DNA of 64,000 nucleotides from Tetrahymena elliotti 4EA (Eukaryota > Ciliophora > Oligohymenophorea > Hymenostomatida > Tetrahymenidae). The notes beneath the pieces are model-generated. The model made no database searches, had not been told where the DNA came from, and saw only the letters and a program-made list of their open reading frames with translations. The position numbers and the translations under genes are program-made. Where the stretch lies: assembly GCA_000231825.2 (NCBI GenBank), contig JH720334.1:547804-611803 (forward strand). The letters are read 5' to 3'. Positions 53,914-64,000 of this stretch are shown here, piece by piece (position 1 is the stretch's first letter; each line of letters starts with the position of its first letter).

Positions 53914-54609
53914 TCATCTATATTCTGTGTAATTTGTAGCGGCATTATTTACACGCCCAATCATAGTGTTGAAGTGCTTTGCTTGCATCATAGGTCTGAT
54001 ATCTTCTATATTTTTTTTGGTAACAAATACTCTCATACCTCTTAAATATTTTACAAGTGCTTATAAGCTAAAATCAACAGTAAATGAATTGCCAATAATC
54101 AAAGGATCAAATTTATTCAAAATAATGTCATTAGCAGAATATTCATCCACAAGATTTTTAAAATTACTGACCATCATTATATTATTATGCTCATATCCAG
54201 GGAATTTATCTTAAAGCTATAAAAAATTACGCTTAATCTAAAGAGGTTCTACAGAAACTTATTTTAAATTACCTTCATATTCCACTCTATTTGTTGCAAT
54301 TACAAATGCTAAATTTCTATAATATCTACCAAAGAAACTTTTGGCAAAATGACCTGTAAATTCAGCATCTAAAGAGCTCCAGACTCCAACTTAATATAAA
54401 TCTGAACTTTCCATAAACAGGTAATTCAATAATTCGGGACGACCATTTCTAAAATATAAATTGTATCCTTCAACTTAATCACTAGGCTAAATATTTTCTA
54501 ATAAACGCAAGTCATTGAAATGCTAGACTTTAGACTTCTTGTAAGCATACAATAATGTCTTATTTAAATCAAATGTTATTAATACTTTCTTAATACTTCT
54601 TCCACTCAT
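53914..54609 (-). CDS. FCP1/SCP-like HAD-fold protein with altered catalytic motif
   Basis: This single exon of 231 aa begins with a hydrophobic strand and the HAD motif FDLNKTLLYAY (~13-23). It is followed by FRNGRPELLNYLF (~53-65), YQVGVWSSLDAEF and HFAKSFFGRYYR, the order seen in FCP1/NLI-interacting-factor (TFIIF-CTD phosphatase-like) proteins. MMVSNFKNLVDEY and the later NKFDPLIIGN may correspond to the motif III/IV region. Family members dephosphorylate Ser in proteins such as the RNA polymerase II tail. In the DxDxT loop the nucleophile Asp is present, but the second Asp, which acts as acid/base, is Asn. It may therefore be weakly active or a pseudo-enzyme that binds phosphoproteins. 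There is no TM or mitochondrial-type presequence. Confidence 0.75.
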
Positions 54610-56798
54610 CTAAAACTTAATCTTAAAATTTTTAATTTAATAGATATTTAATTAAAATCAATCGTCAAACATGAAATTTTGATTAAATATAACATTATTT
54701 TTGCAATTAAGTTAAAAATAATAACAAAAATTTATATAAATATTCTTTTAAAATTTATCAAATTTTAATAATAACTCTACTTTTTTCATTTTAATCAACA
54801 AAATTCATCATTAATAAAGAAAATTGCTTTTAATTCAATCTTTTAAGAAACTAAATAGGTTTTATTTTAATACAAAAACAAACTTCAATTTTTATTATTT
54901 TAGAAATTTTATCACAAAAATGTTTTTTTTAAAGTTTAATTACCAAAAAAAAGATTCACACAAATAGACAAACAATAATTTTAAAATTATTATAATATTA
55001 TTTTTAAAATAAAAATAACAAATTTAATTGACATGATAATATTTTTTTTTGGAATTCATTTTTTCTTAAATTTAAATTTCCATAAATTTAATAAATTTCT
55101 TTTTTTTAATGAATCAAATAGAAAATATTTTTAAAATATTATTTTTTAAATCCAAATTAATAACTTCATTTTGGTATTAATACCTATTTTTTAATATTTT
55201 AGCCATAAGAACTCTTAATTTAGACATCAGATGAGCTAAATATTACATTTTTTTTTAAAATGTTTTTTAAAATATTATTCAATTGACAATTTTATAAAAA
55301 TTATATTTAGAGTTTAACATTATAAACAAATTATGAGAGTTCTTGCTTATTTAACTTTTGATTTTACAAATTAACACAGAAAAATATTTAAAAATAGGAA
55401 ATATATACTTATGTATGATAAAAGGGATAAGAGAACTTCTTATTGATTAATAAAAGTAGTAAAAGGATAAAAAATATTTAATTTAAGTTTCTCATCTGTA
55501 AATTCTAGGCATTTTTCCTTATTACTTCAGTATAGGATGAAGCTTGAAAAATAAATAAAAATATAACCAAGAATGGGTATTTATGGTTATAATCGCGAAG
55601 ATGATAAATTTTATTTTATTACTTGATAATTACATTTAAAATAATATACACCCTTAAATTTAGTTTGCACATAGAACAAAATCAAATTTTCAGATATGTT
55701 ATTTAAAAAATAAAGTATTAAATAAAATATTTTTTATCATTTTAATAAAATCATAAGGATTTAAAGTCAAAAAAAAATAACTCAATAATGAATTTATTAA
55801 TTTCTATTAGAAATACAGAAAGCTTTTTAAAGCGTTAGACATTAATTTTGCTTTTTTCAAGTATTATTTTCAAGGGTGTAACTTTTTTTGAAATGAAGAC
55901 TATTTTTATTTTTTAAATGCTACTATTCATCTCAAAATCAATTAATTTTTAATAATATATGTAGATTATTCATAAACATATGCTAATAATAAAGGTCAAC
56001 CTAATTTTTTAGTTTATTTAAATTTAACTCAATTCGGAATAAATTTATTATATAATATATATATTTTTGGTAAGATCATTTAACAAATGTATCATTTGTT
56101 CCAATTTAAATTTTTGTAAAGTGCTGGAATAACATTTGGATATATTTAAACTTTTCATGTATTTTGTAAAATAAAATCATTAAATTATCTAAAATAAATT
56201 GATAGAATTCTTTTTTAAATTCAAAAATTGATTACCAATTTTTTTCTTTAGTCAAAAGAAATAGATCTAATTTAAAGCTGACAAATATGCTGATGTATGA
56301 TAATAGTGAAAATAGAGTTACAAATAGTTTTTTAATTAAATTCTTTCATAAATAAAAGGATAAAAATTTATTTAGTTTATAATGATCACAAGATTAAATT
56401 CTAAGCTTGTATTGAATAGAATAACTCCAGTAAAAAATATAAATTTGACTAATAAAATAATATTAAAGTATCAGAATATAAATATTTTAGATTATGTTAA
56501 ATCTATCTACTAAATTTTATAAATTTAAACAAATATTTGTAAATTTGTATTTAACTTGCATGAACAAAAATAAGAATTAATTTTTAATAGAGTAAGCTCA
56601 AATTTTAGAATGAAAAAGTTTTTAAATAAAATATTTGTTATCTTTGAAGAATTAAGAAAGATTAAGAGGTAGATTACTTATTTTTTACTTTTATACATAT
56701 AAAAAATATCATATCTTATTACAATTATTACAAGAGATATCTTTTAAATGATATCAGCAAAATGACAGTAACTTAGTAATGGAAAATTAAGTGATTCT
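54610..56798. other. AT-rich intergenic stretch
   Basis: This 2.2 kb run contains some of the most AT-rich DNA in the window. No frame on either strand carries a recognisable protein. It includes the 5' flank of the FCP1-like gene. Confidence 0.5.
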
Positions 56799-57151
56799 TA
56801 GAAAAAAATATGGAAAGGAAAAAAATATACTTAATCTAAATTATCTCATTAGAGATATCACATTAGGATTTTATTTATCTTTTCTATTAAGTGATGTGAA
56901 ATAAAAAGGGCCGATCTCAGAAATTAAAACATTAGAATGCATATTATTTAGATTAGGATCCTTATGATGATAAATTTAATTGCTTACTCAGTTTATAATC
57001 TTTAAAATTTTGTTTATTATTGTATAAAACTAAGATTAAAAGTTATCATTATTTGTGAGTAAGTAAATATTTTAAGAATTAATTCACAAACAATCTAAAA
57101 CGAAAAAGCAAATTAGCAAAATTAAAAAAAGAAATTAATAAAAATTTTGAA
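56799..57151 (+). repeat. 5' flank of tandem duplication, unit 1
   Basis: This flank is clearly similar to 59744-60075. Shared words include ACTTAATCTAAATTATCT, TTTTATTTATCTTTTCTATT, AAAACATTAG and GATCCTTATGATGATAAAT. It lies directly upstream of the first Gln-rich four-TM gene, so the duplicated unit includes at least 350 bp of promoter-side sequence. Confidence 0.75.
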
Positions 57152-58096
57152 ATGTTTAGTGATAATCTTCAGTAACAACATAATAACTCAGGTTAGCAAC
57201 CTTTGCTTGGTGATTAATACTTGGCTTAAAATTAATAGTTTAACGATTAATAGAACTAGTTTTAAAACCCTTAAATCTAAAATTAAAATCAATAATATAT
57301 TTAGTAATACCCTGCAGTGAATCCTTAAAACCCATTAATATATTTCCCTAATGGATAGTAAATTCTTGATCCTAGTATATAATACTGTGAAATAAATATA
57401 ATTAAAAAAAATATATGTGATGATAACTCAATAAGAATTTAAAACTTAAACATTTTGCTTTAAATGATTCACTAATAATTATAATTAGGGTTAGCAACTA
57501 TATAAATAGAGAAAAAATCAAACATACTTTCAAGTAAATTTTGTGAACAAGATATAATCAGACCTCTTGTTTAAGAAAATAATCATTACAATGAATAAAC
57601 TATTAGAACTGGATATCTAGCTAGATGTTGCGGTATACTTAGTTAAAAAATGAAATCCCTTTCTCTTGCTATTATATGTCTCTTATTAGTAATTATTGGC
57701 TATTTGGTAGGATTTAATTTAATCTACTTTAACAATAAGTATAACTATATTCATAGCATTGGAACTGTAAATATTATATACATCTTACAAATATGCTTTT
57801 TAATAATTGGTTTGATCTTATTCTTAATCTCTACTTTCAAATGTCATTGCGGTTTGCTCTATTTCTCTTATATTTTTAATTTGTTTAACTAACTATTTGT
57901 CACAGCTGAGGTAATATGTTCTTTTATTATAGGTTTGGAATCTAGTAATGCATATGTTGCAAATCTATACATTTCATTGGCTCCACTATTTTTATTAGTA
58001 ATTCCAAGTTTATTAATGAAAAAAGTTTATACATACTAAGTCAAGCTGTTAGTATTACTGGGTAAAAAGAATAATGAAATATTTTTTAAAGTGTGA
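57152..58096 (+). CDS. Gln-rich four-TM protein, tandem copy 1
   Basis: This single exon of 314 aa has a Gln/Asn/Pro-rich N-terminal ~75 residues (QQPLLGDQYLAQNQQ, YPAVNPQNPLIYFPNGQQ), mostly coded by TAA/TAG. A polar middle ends in GYLARCCGILSQ. The C-terminal half has four hydrophobic helices, starting near LSLAIICLLLVIIGYLVGF, IIYILQICFLIIGLILF, LLYFSYIFNLF and ISLAPLFLLVIPSLL. The second is followed by a short Cys/His turn, FKCHCG. The tail is basic (KKVYTYQVKLLVLLGKKNN). No known family is recognised. The layout, a disordered PxxP/Gln tail plus a tetraspan unit, suggests a small membrane-trafficking or scaffold protein, but that is inference. It is duplicated 2.9 kb downstream. Confidence 0.7.
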
Positions 58097-58870
58097 AAAT
58101 GAAAAATATTTCAAAATTATTAATAACAAATAAATGAACATATTTATAAATTCTATATACTCAACTTGCTAATCTCAAAATGTAGTTTATTTTTGTTGAA
58201 CCCTTCAAATTTAATTTAAATAAACTTTCTAGAATTTTATGAATTTGTAAAATGTTTATTAATTTTATCAAAGCAAATCAATTTTTTTAATTTCATTTTG
58301 GTATATTTTAATCAAATATAAAATCATCTAAATAGTATCTGGCTGGTTGGCTGGGTATTAAACAGTTTGGTAAATCTTAACATCTTTTTGCTGAGACTTA
58401 AGTATTTAAAAAAATAGTGAAATAGTTTCCTTTAAAAAAAGTAACTTGAACTTTGACTTACTTTTTGATTAACTGAATATTTTTCTTTTGTTTTATTCTT
58501 GAAATGTCCTTTGATGAACTAACTCAGTAATAACCTTCTTAAGATATCCTACTTTTACTCCAGTTTCCTATAAAATTTTCTAACAGTGAAATAAAATCAT
58601 TTACAATCTTTATTTCAAAATTCTGAGCATTTTTATGCGCTTAAGCATTTAAAATTTATTTAGATAAATTTTACAAACTTTAATAATAAAAACATTAACA
58701 AATTGAAATAAGCAAAGCTTTAATTTAATTATTTAAACAAATATTTTGAATGTAAAAGCTTATTTAAAAAAATTAACTTTTTAAATAAGTGTTATTTTAG
58801 TTTAAGGATTTTTCTTTTAAATCAACAAATTAAATCTAAATTTAATAAAATTTTCTTTATATAATTTTAA

Positions 58871-59257
58871 ATGAACAATCAATAATTTTCTAAATCAATC
58901 TATAATTTAAGCAGCCATTAATAATTCCCAGAATAATATAAAATCCTCAAATTATGCTTCATAATCTTCCATAAACCTCAACTCAACCAGCATAACCACT
59001 AAAAAAGGACTGCTTATAAGGCAAATAAAAAATTCGAAAACTAAAAGATAATACCAAAACTATAACCTTAATGTGAGAATATAAATATCATCGCTCTCTC
59101 ATAAAGTAAGGTGGGGATTAAAAATTAGTCAAAAAAGAAGAATTCTTAACTAAAGGAGAGGAGGGTTTCTATTATTAATCTAAATCAATTTAGAATATTA
59201 ATTGAGATAAAACTAGTGATTTTCTACAAGAATATATTGAATAAGTATGACCCCTGA
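58871..59257 (+). CDS. Doubtful small ORF between the duplicated four-TM genes
   Basis: An ATG-initiated frame of 128 codons ends in TGA (MNNQQFSKSIYNLSSHQQF..). The region is less AT-rich than its surroundings, and a second frame is also open and looks protein-like (SSNYASQSSINLNSTSITT). The competing frames suggest either a degraded gene or one with an exon boundary I cannot place. There is no counterpart upstream of copy 1 or after copy 2, so it is not part of the duplicated unit. Confidence 0.22.
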
Positions 59258-59743
59258 ATAATTTGTGGAGAATTTGTAAAAATAAAATTGAGGAATATTT
59301 TTTAAATTAAATTTTTCTAACAATTTCTTAACTACCTACTTTTCTAATAAGAGTGAACCTAAATATTTAGATACAAAAAGAATTTTGCGAGCTTAAAAGA
59401 TATTTATTAAGATGTTATAATAAAAATTTTAGTGTAACTTTTACTTTTAACAACCTTTCAATATTACCAACAAAAATGATATTATAAAAATTTATTTCTC
59501 TCACTTGGTTTTCATTTTTATCCAAATCACTAGAAAGAGAAATCGAGAGATTATGGTAACTTTTAGTATTTTGGTTAATTTATTAAAATTTTGAATTTTG
59601 CTAAATAAATTTTTCTGAAATATTTGTATCTTTGAAATAATTCATAAAAATTAAAAGGTCGATTATTTTTTAGATTTTAAAATAAAGAATATAAAATCTT
59701 ATAACAAGTGATATATCTATAAATTAATACTAAAATTTACTTT

Positions 59744-60075
59744 AGAAAAAAAATAAGGAAAGTACAAAAATACACTTAATCTAAATTATCTTATCAGAGA
59801 TACCACATTAGGGTTTTATTTATCTTTTCTATTAAAAAATATGATATAAAAGGGCTGATTTCATAAATTAAAACATTAGTATTTTGATTAGGATCCTTAT
59901 GATGATAAATTCAATTTTTACTTGATTTATTATCTTTAAAATTTTGTTTTGTATTCGCCTAAAATTAAAAGTTGAAATTATTTGAGAGTAAATCTTTTGA
60001 TAATTTATTAAAACGAAAAACAAATTGATAAAAGGACAAACAAATATAAAAAAAGAAACCAATAAAAAGTTTGAA
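59744..60075 (+). repeat. 5' flank of tandem duplication, unit 2
   Basis: This is the second copy of the ~350 bp sequence found at 56799-57151, ending at the start codon of the second four-TM gene. Similarity is patchy, with small indels, so the duplication is not recent. The conserved words may mark promoter elements kept in both copies. Confidence 0.75.
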
Positions 60076-61020
60076 ATGTATAACGATAACCTTCAATAAC
60101 AATATAATAACTAAGGCTAATAACCTCTGCTTGGCGATTAATACTTAGCTTAAAATTAATAGCTTAACTATTAATAGAACTAGTTTTAAAACCCATAAGC
60201 CTAAAATTAAAATCAATAATATGTTTAACAATATCCTGCAGTAAATCCTTAAAATCCATTAATATACTTCCCTAATGGATAGTAAATTCTAGATCCTAGT
60301 ATATAATACTGTGAACTAAGTATAAGAAAATAAAATATATGTGATGATAACTCAATGAGAATTTAAAACTTAAACATTTTACTTTAAATGATTCACTAAT
60401 AATTACAATTAAGATTTAATACTATTTAAATAGATAAAAAATCAAACATTTATTCAAGCAAATTTTGTGAACAAGATATAATAATGCCTCTTGTTTAAGA
60501 AAATATTCATTACAGTGAATAAACAATTAGAACTGGGTATGTAGCTAGATGTTGTGGTATACTTAGTTAAAAAATGAAATCCTTTTCTATAGCTATTATA
60601 TTTCTTTTTTTAGTAGTTATTGGTTATTTAGTAGGATTGAATTTAATCTACTTTAATAATACATATAGCTATGTTAATAGCATTGGCTCTGTAAATATTA
60701 TATACATCTTACAAATATGCTTTGTAATAATTGGTTTGATCTTATTCTTAATCTCTACTTTCAAATGTCATTGTGGTTTGCTCTATGTGTCTTATCTTTT
60801 CAATATTTTTAACTAGCTATTTGTTACAGCTGAGGTAATGTGTTCCTTTATAATTGGTTTTGATAACAGTTAGGCTTATATTGCAAATCTATACATTTCT
60901 TTTGCTCCAATAATTTTATTGCTGATTCCAAGTTTGCTAATTAAATTAGTTCATACATACTAAGTTAAGCTGCTAGTTTTACTGGGTAAAAGGAATAACG
61001 ATGTATTTTACAAATTATGA
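60076..61020 (+). CDS. Gln-rich four-TM protein, tandem copy 2
   Basis: The length is the same as copy 1 (314 aa), and the two align end to end without gaps at the protein level. The Gln/Asn-rich N-terminus and all four TM segments are conserved, as are the FKCHCG turn and the tail VKLLVLLGKRNN. Most differences are synonymous (including TAA/TAG/CAA swaps) or conservative (Ile/Val/Leu), which suggests both copies are under purifying selection. Examples are LIYFNNKYNYIHSIGTV in copy 1 against LIYFNNTYSYVNSIGSV here. No function is known. The start codons of the two genes are 2,924 bp apart. Confidence 0.7.
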
Positions 61021-61740
61021 AGATGAAAAATCTAAATTCAATTGAAAGAAAAAAAAATAAATATATATTGTAAATATCAACTATCTAATCTCTAAATATT
61101 TTATTTATTCTTGAACACTGATAATTAAATAATAAAATTTTACACAAAATTTATCTAGTTTTGGTTTATAAAATTAAACATTTTTCAATCATTAAATTTA
61201 TCTATTTTAACATAATTTTAAACAAAAATGTAAATATAAATGAGCTTTATTTATTATAAAGCAATAATTTAATTTTAAACATGGATTAATTATGATTTTA
61301 TATTTTGCTATTTCAGTAAAAATGAATTTTTATTTCTCCTGAATTAGATTTTGAGATAGAACTTAAAATCGACTTTGCTTCTTTACTTGCTTATCTAAAT
61401 ATTTTAGAAATTGCTAAATTTTTTTTCAATAAATAAATTAATTAATTTACTTTGCCAAAACAATCATTAGATCTGCTTTGATAAATTTAATATTTTATTT
61501 TAATATACTAGCGTTCTGTTCATTCAAAAGTCTATTAAATATTATTAATATTTCAAATTTATTCTTAGTATTTAAAAGTTTAAAATTACCCTAAATCTAA
61601 TACAATATAGTTTAGCTTTTAAGGAATCTAACTTAGTAACTGCAGATATTCGTTTTTATTCTCACAATCATATATATAATAGTCTCTAAATTTTTTAAGA
61701 TAAATTTTTAATAAATTATAAAACGCAAGAAAGAAATAAG
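61021..61740. other. AT-rich spacer before the right-edge remnant
   Basis: This is the 3' flank of the second four-TM gene. No supported gene is seen up to about 61.7 kb, where minus-strand protein-like fragments begin. Confidence 0.4.
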
Positions 61741-64000
61741 TTAACCTTAATTATAGTTTCATTTAGTAAGTAGAACTTGGAATCTTCTAAAGGAAACTAG
61801 TGAATTCTTCAGGGAATAAATTTTATCTTTTTTATTTTTAAATTAAATGTAAGGAATACTTTTTAAGGTTATATTTTTTACTTAATTGAAAGCTCAAACT
61901 TATCTAAATCCACATATTCTATTGAGAAACTTTAATTCAAAATATCTGTATCACAATTGCTAAATTATTAAAGCATTATTAAATTTTTATTTTTTAATAA
62001 GCTTTTTTATATCTTACACGAATTCTATTTTTAGAGATTAGGTTTAAATTGGTATTTAAGTCATGATTGCCCCAAAATTTTTAGTCTAAAGACTATTTAA
62101 ATTGTTACTTTTTAAATAAATATAAATTCAGTGAATTTTGCTAATTTTTAGGAAGTTTTATAATTTACTGTATCGAGAGACCTAAATGTTAAATTGTTCT
62201 GGGTATAGAATTAAAACTAATAGGATCTAAATTAAGCTCATTATCATCTTATATTCTTTTATTCAGTAAATTAATTAATAATTTATCAATCAGTTAAAAT
62301 CAATTTACTATAAATCTAAATAAAATTTGCTAAGTTGTTTAGGAAGATTTCCAAAATTTTCTTATAAAAGTTAAAACTATTTTCCACTTATTGGAGTATT
62401 AAAACTTAATTTATAAGTTTTAAGCTTTGATTGACAAACTTTGAAAAATTCATTGAGAGGTACTTCTATTTTTCCACTATTTCAAAAAATTACTGAGTTA
62501 AATAAATCTGCTATTATATTAATAATACCCAATGCATAATCTTAAATTTGTAACATCTATATATTGCAATTAATTAAAAAGCTGTTGTTGTTAATGGTTC
62601 TCTAGATTACTTTATTTTTATATAAAATAAATAAGGTCTACTGCTGTAATCTAATACTAAAATTTACTGAAATAAAATGGAAAGTTTTTTCAAACTAGAT
62701 GGGATATTACTTAATTTATTAATAAATGTATCAATATTTTTAGACTATTAAAATTCAAAATGACAGATTTTTCTATTTTTAAAACCTTCTTTATTCATAT
62801 ATTCTATTAAATTTTCTAATGCTTTAGTCTCTGTGTCTCTTGTAATTTTAATAACATTAAATATAGCTTCAAAAGAGATTTATAATTAAATATTACGGTA
62901 AAGAAATGTAAATTTCTTTTAAAGGATAAAAATTGCATTAAATTAAATCAACAATATTATTCATAACTTCTTCATCTATTTCATCACATTCATCATATCT
63001 TCATTTCATTAAATACATTTATTAATTTAAAAAAATTTAGTTACAATTGTAATCAAATACCTTGATTATTTGAAACTAAGTTTATTAAAGTACACTTTGT
63101 ATAATTCCTTTTCTTTAATTCCTATTTCTTGGTCTTTACCTCTTTATTAAGTAAAAAATATAATAGCTTTACATAAATAACTTCAATCTACATTAAGTTA
63201 ATCGTTAATGATGTTAGCCATTTTAAGTTCTTTAGAATGTCCAATTACTAGATTAAATATTCCTTTGAATGTTTTTTATAGCTAATTTGAATAAAAACAT
63301 ATTAATGTTAAACCCACTGAAGAGACACAATAACTTTACTAAAAATTTAAATGAAATTCATTAATTGATCTACTCTTAATTGTCTCCTTTTCTAAAAAAT
63401 GCTTTAAGTCTACTCTCTTATCAGGGTTTTGTATAAAATACCTTAATTTTGAGTCAAATTAAATATTATCAAAGATTATGGTTATTATTTTACTGATAAT
63501 CTATTAAAATGCTATTGAACACTTTTTTCTTCCATATTGATGTTTCTAAGTCTTTAGTAGATTCTATGAATAAGCTTGATAGAATACATAATAAATAAAT
63601 CAGTTAAAATAAAAACACTGCTTGCTTATCAAAAATTTCAAAAGCTGATAGAAAAAGTAATATTTTACTATTTTTTAGAGTTAAGCCATTGTTATTTTTT
63701 TTATTCTAATTTCTGTTTAAATTATAAATAAATATATTTTCTAATATCTATTCAAAGTATATATTTACTTGCTTATTGTAGTGACCCTTGTTACTTATTG
63801 GGTGCTAAAGCAATTTATCATCAAAATTACTCATGCTAAGACCTTTATTTATGGTTTTATCAGCTTTTTCATGCTTTTAAGCTCCAAATTCTGAAAAGCT
63901 CTTTTGCTACTCAACTCTGAATACCTAAGTTTCTATCTTTTATTTTTCATTATCTTAATTTGCATCTTTTCTTCTTTCGATATTTAAATCTTCTTCAGCT
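61741..64000 (-). pseudogene. Broken leucine-rich-repeat-like gene, partial at right edge
   Basis: On the minus strand from the right edge inward, protein-like stretches follow in order but change frame. AEEDLNIERRKDANQDNEK and FEIFDKQAVFLFQLIYLL come first. An intron-compatible jump at about 63.47-63.52 kb leads to YFIQNPDKRVDLKHFLEKE and IFNLVIGHSKELKMANIIN, then an in-frame TGA at 63183-63185, then YLCKAIIFFTQQRGKDQEIG. Further on are EIDEEVMNNIVDLIQCNFYP, a frameshift near 62.88 kb, ALENLIEYMNKEGFKNRKIC and NIPSSLKKLSILFQ. Still further, NLPKQLSKFYLDLQQIDFN and SIPRTIQHLGLSIQ recur with the same IP/LP..L..L.L pattern, like leucine-rich or FNIP-type repeats. The start lies beyond the window. 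Several breaks cannot be explained by GT..AG introns, so it is called a pseudogene; a complex intron-rich gene is the alternative. Confidence 0.5.

Noticed and set aside
53966..54214. 82-codon plus-strand open frame
   Set aside because: It is antisense to the FCP1-like gene, which has recognisable HAD motifs and the better codon pattern.
59868..60062. Minus-strand open frame upstream of the second four-TM gene
   Set aside because: It lies in the duplicated 5' flank and is not open in the matching flank of copy 1, so it is not a conserved gene.

Overview
The window is about 78% A+T and reads as ciliate macronuclear DNA, most like Tetrahymena. Coding frames become long and continuous only when TAA and TAG are read as glutamine and TGA is the sole stop. 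Introns are AT-rich, mostly 50-350 nt, with GT..AG ends. Gene models here were built by eye under that code. Exon lengths were checked to keep frame, and exon boundaries were chosen by codon phase and by comparing paralogs.

Layout. 2.4-3.2 kb: a small minus-strand GNAT-like acetyltransferase. 5.9-27.7 kb: the dominant feature, four same-strand paralogs spaced about 5.7-5.9 kb apart. Each encodes a ~1,240-1,280 aa two-pass membrane protein with an extracellular Cache-type domain, a cytosolic TPR-like stretch and a C-terminal vWA-like domain. All four keep the same eight introns, and six of the first seven exons have identical lengths in every copy. Decayed C-terminal pieces of the family lie after copies 3 and 4. 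30.3-36.0 kb (+): a Cys/His zinc-finger protein and a TMC-like membrane protein. 36.9-50.0 kb (-): cytosolic HSP70, a class I cyclic-nucleotide phosphodiesterase (10 exons), a dual-specificity phosphatase (5 exons) and a TTLL3-type tubulin glycylase (10 exons) with a 500-residue Gln/Asn-rich N-terminus. 52.3-53.3 kb (+): a mitochondrial carrier. 53.9-54.6 kb (-): an FCP1/SCP-like HAD protein whose catalytic motif has Asn for the second Asp. 57.1-61.0 kb (+): a tandem duplicate of a Gln-rich four-TM protein. 61.7-64.0 kb (-): a broken leucine-rich-repeat-like gene running off the right edge.

How the genes relate. There are no operons. The Cache/TPR/vWA array is a locally expanded candidate receptor family, with signals sensed outside and protein-interaction modules inside. 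The phosphodiesterase, phosphatase, TMC-like protein and tubulin glycylase all have known roles in signalling or cilia in other eukaryotes, but nothing in the sequence links them functionally. Intergenic DNA is 0.5-2.7 kb, very AT-rich and featureless by eye.
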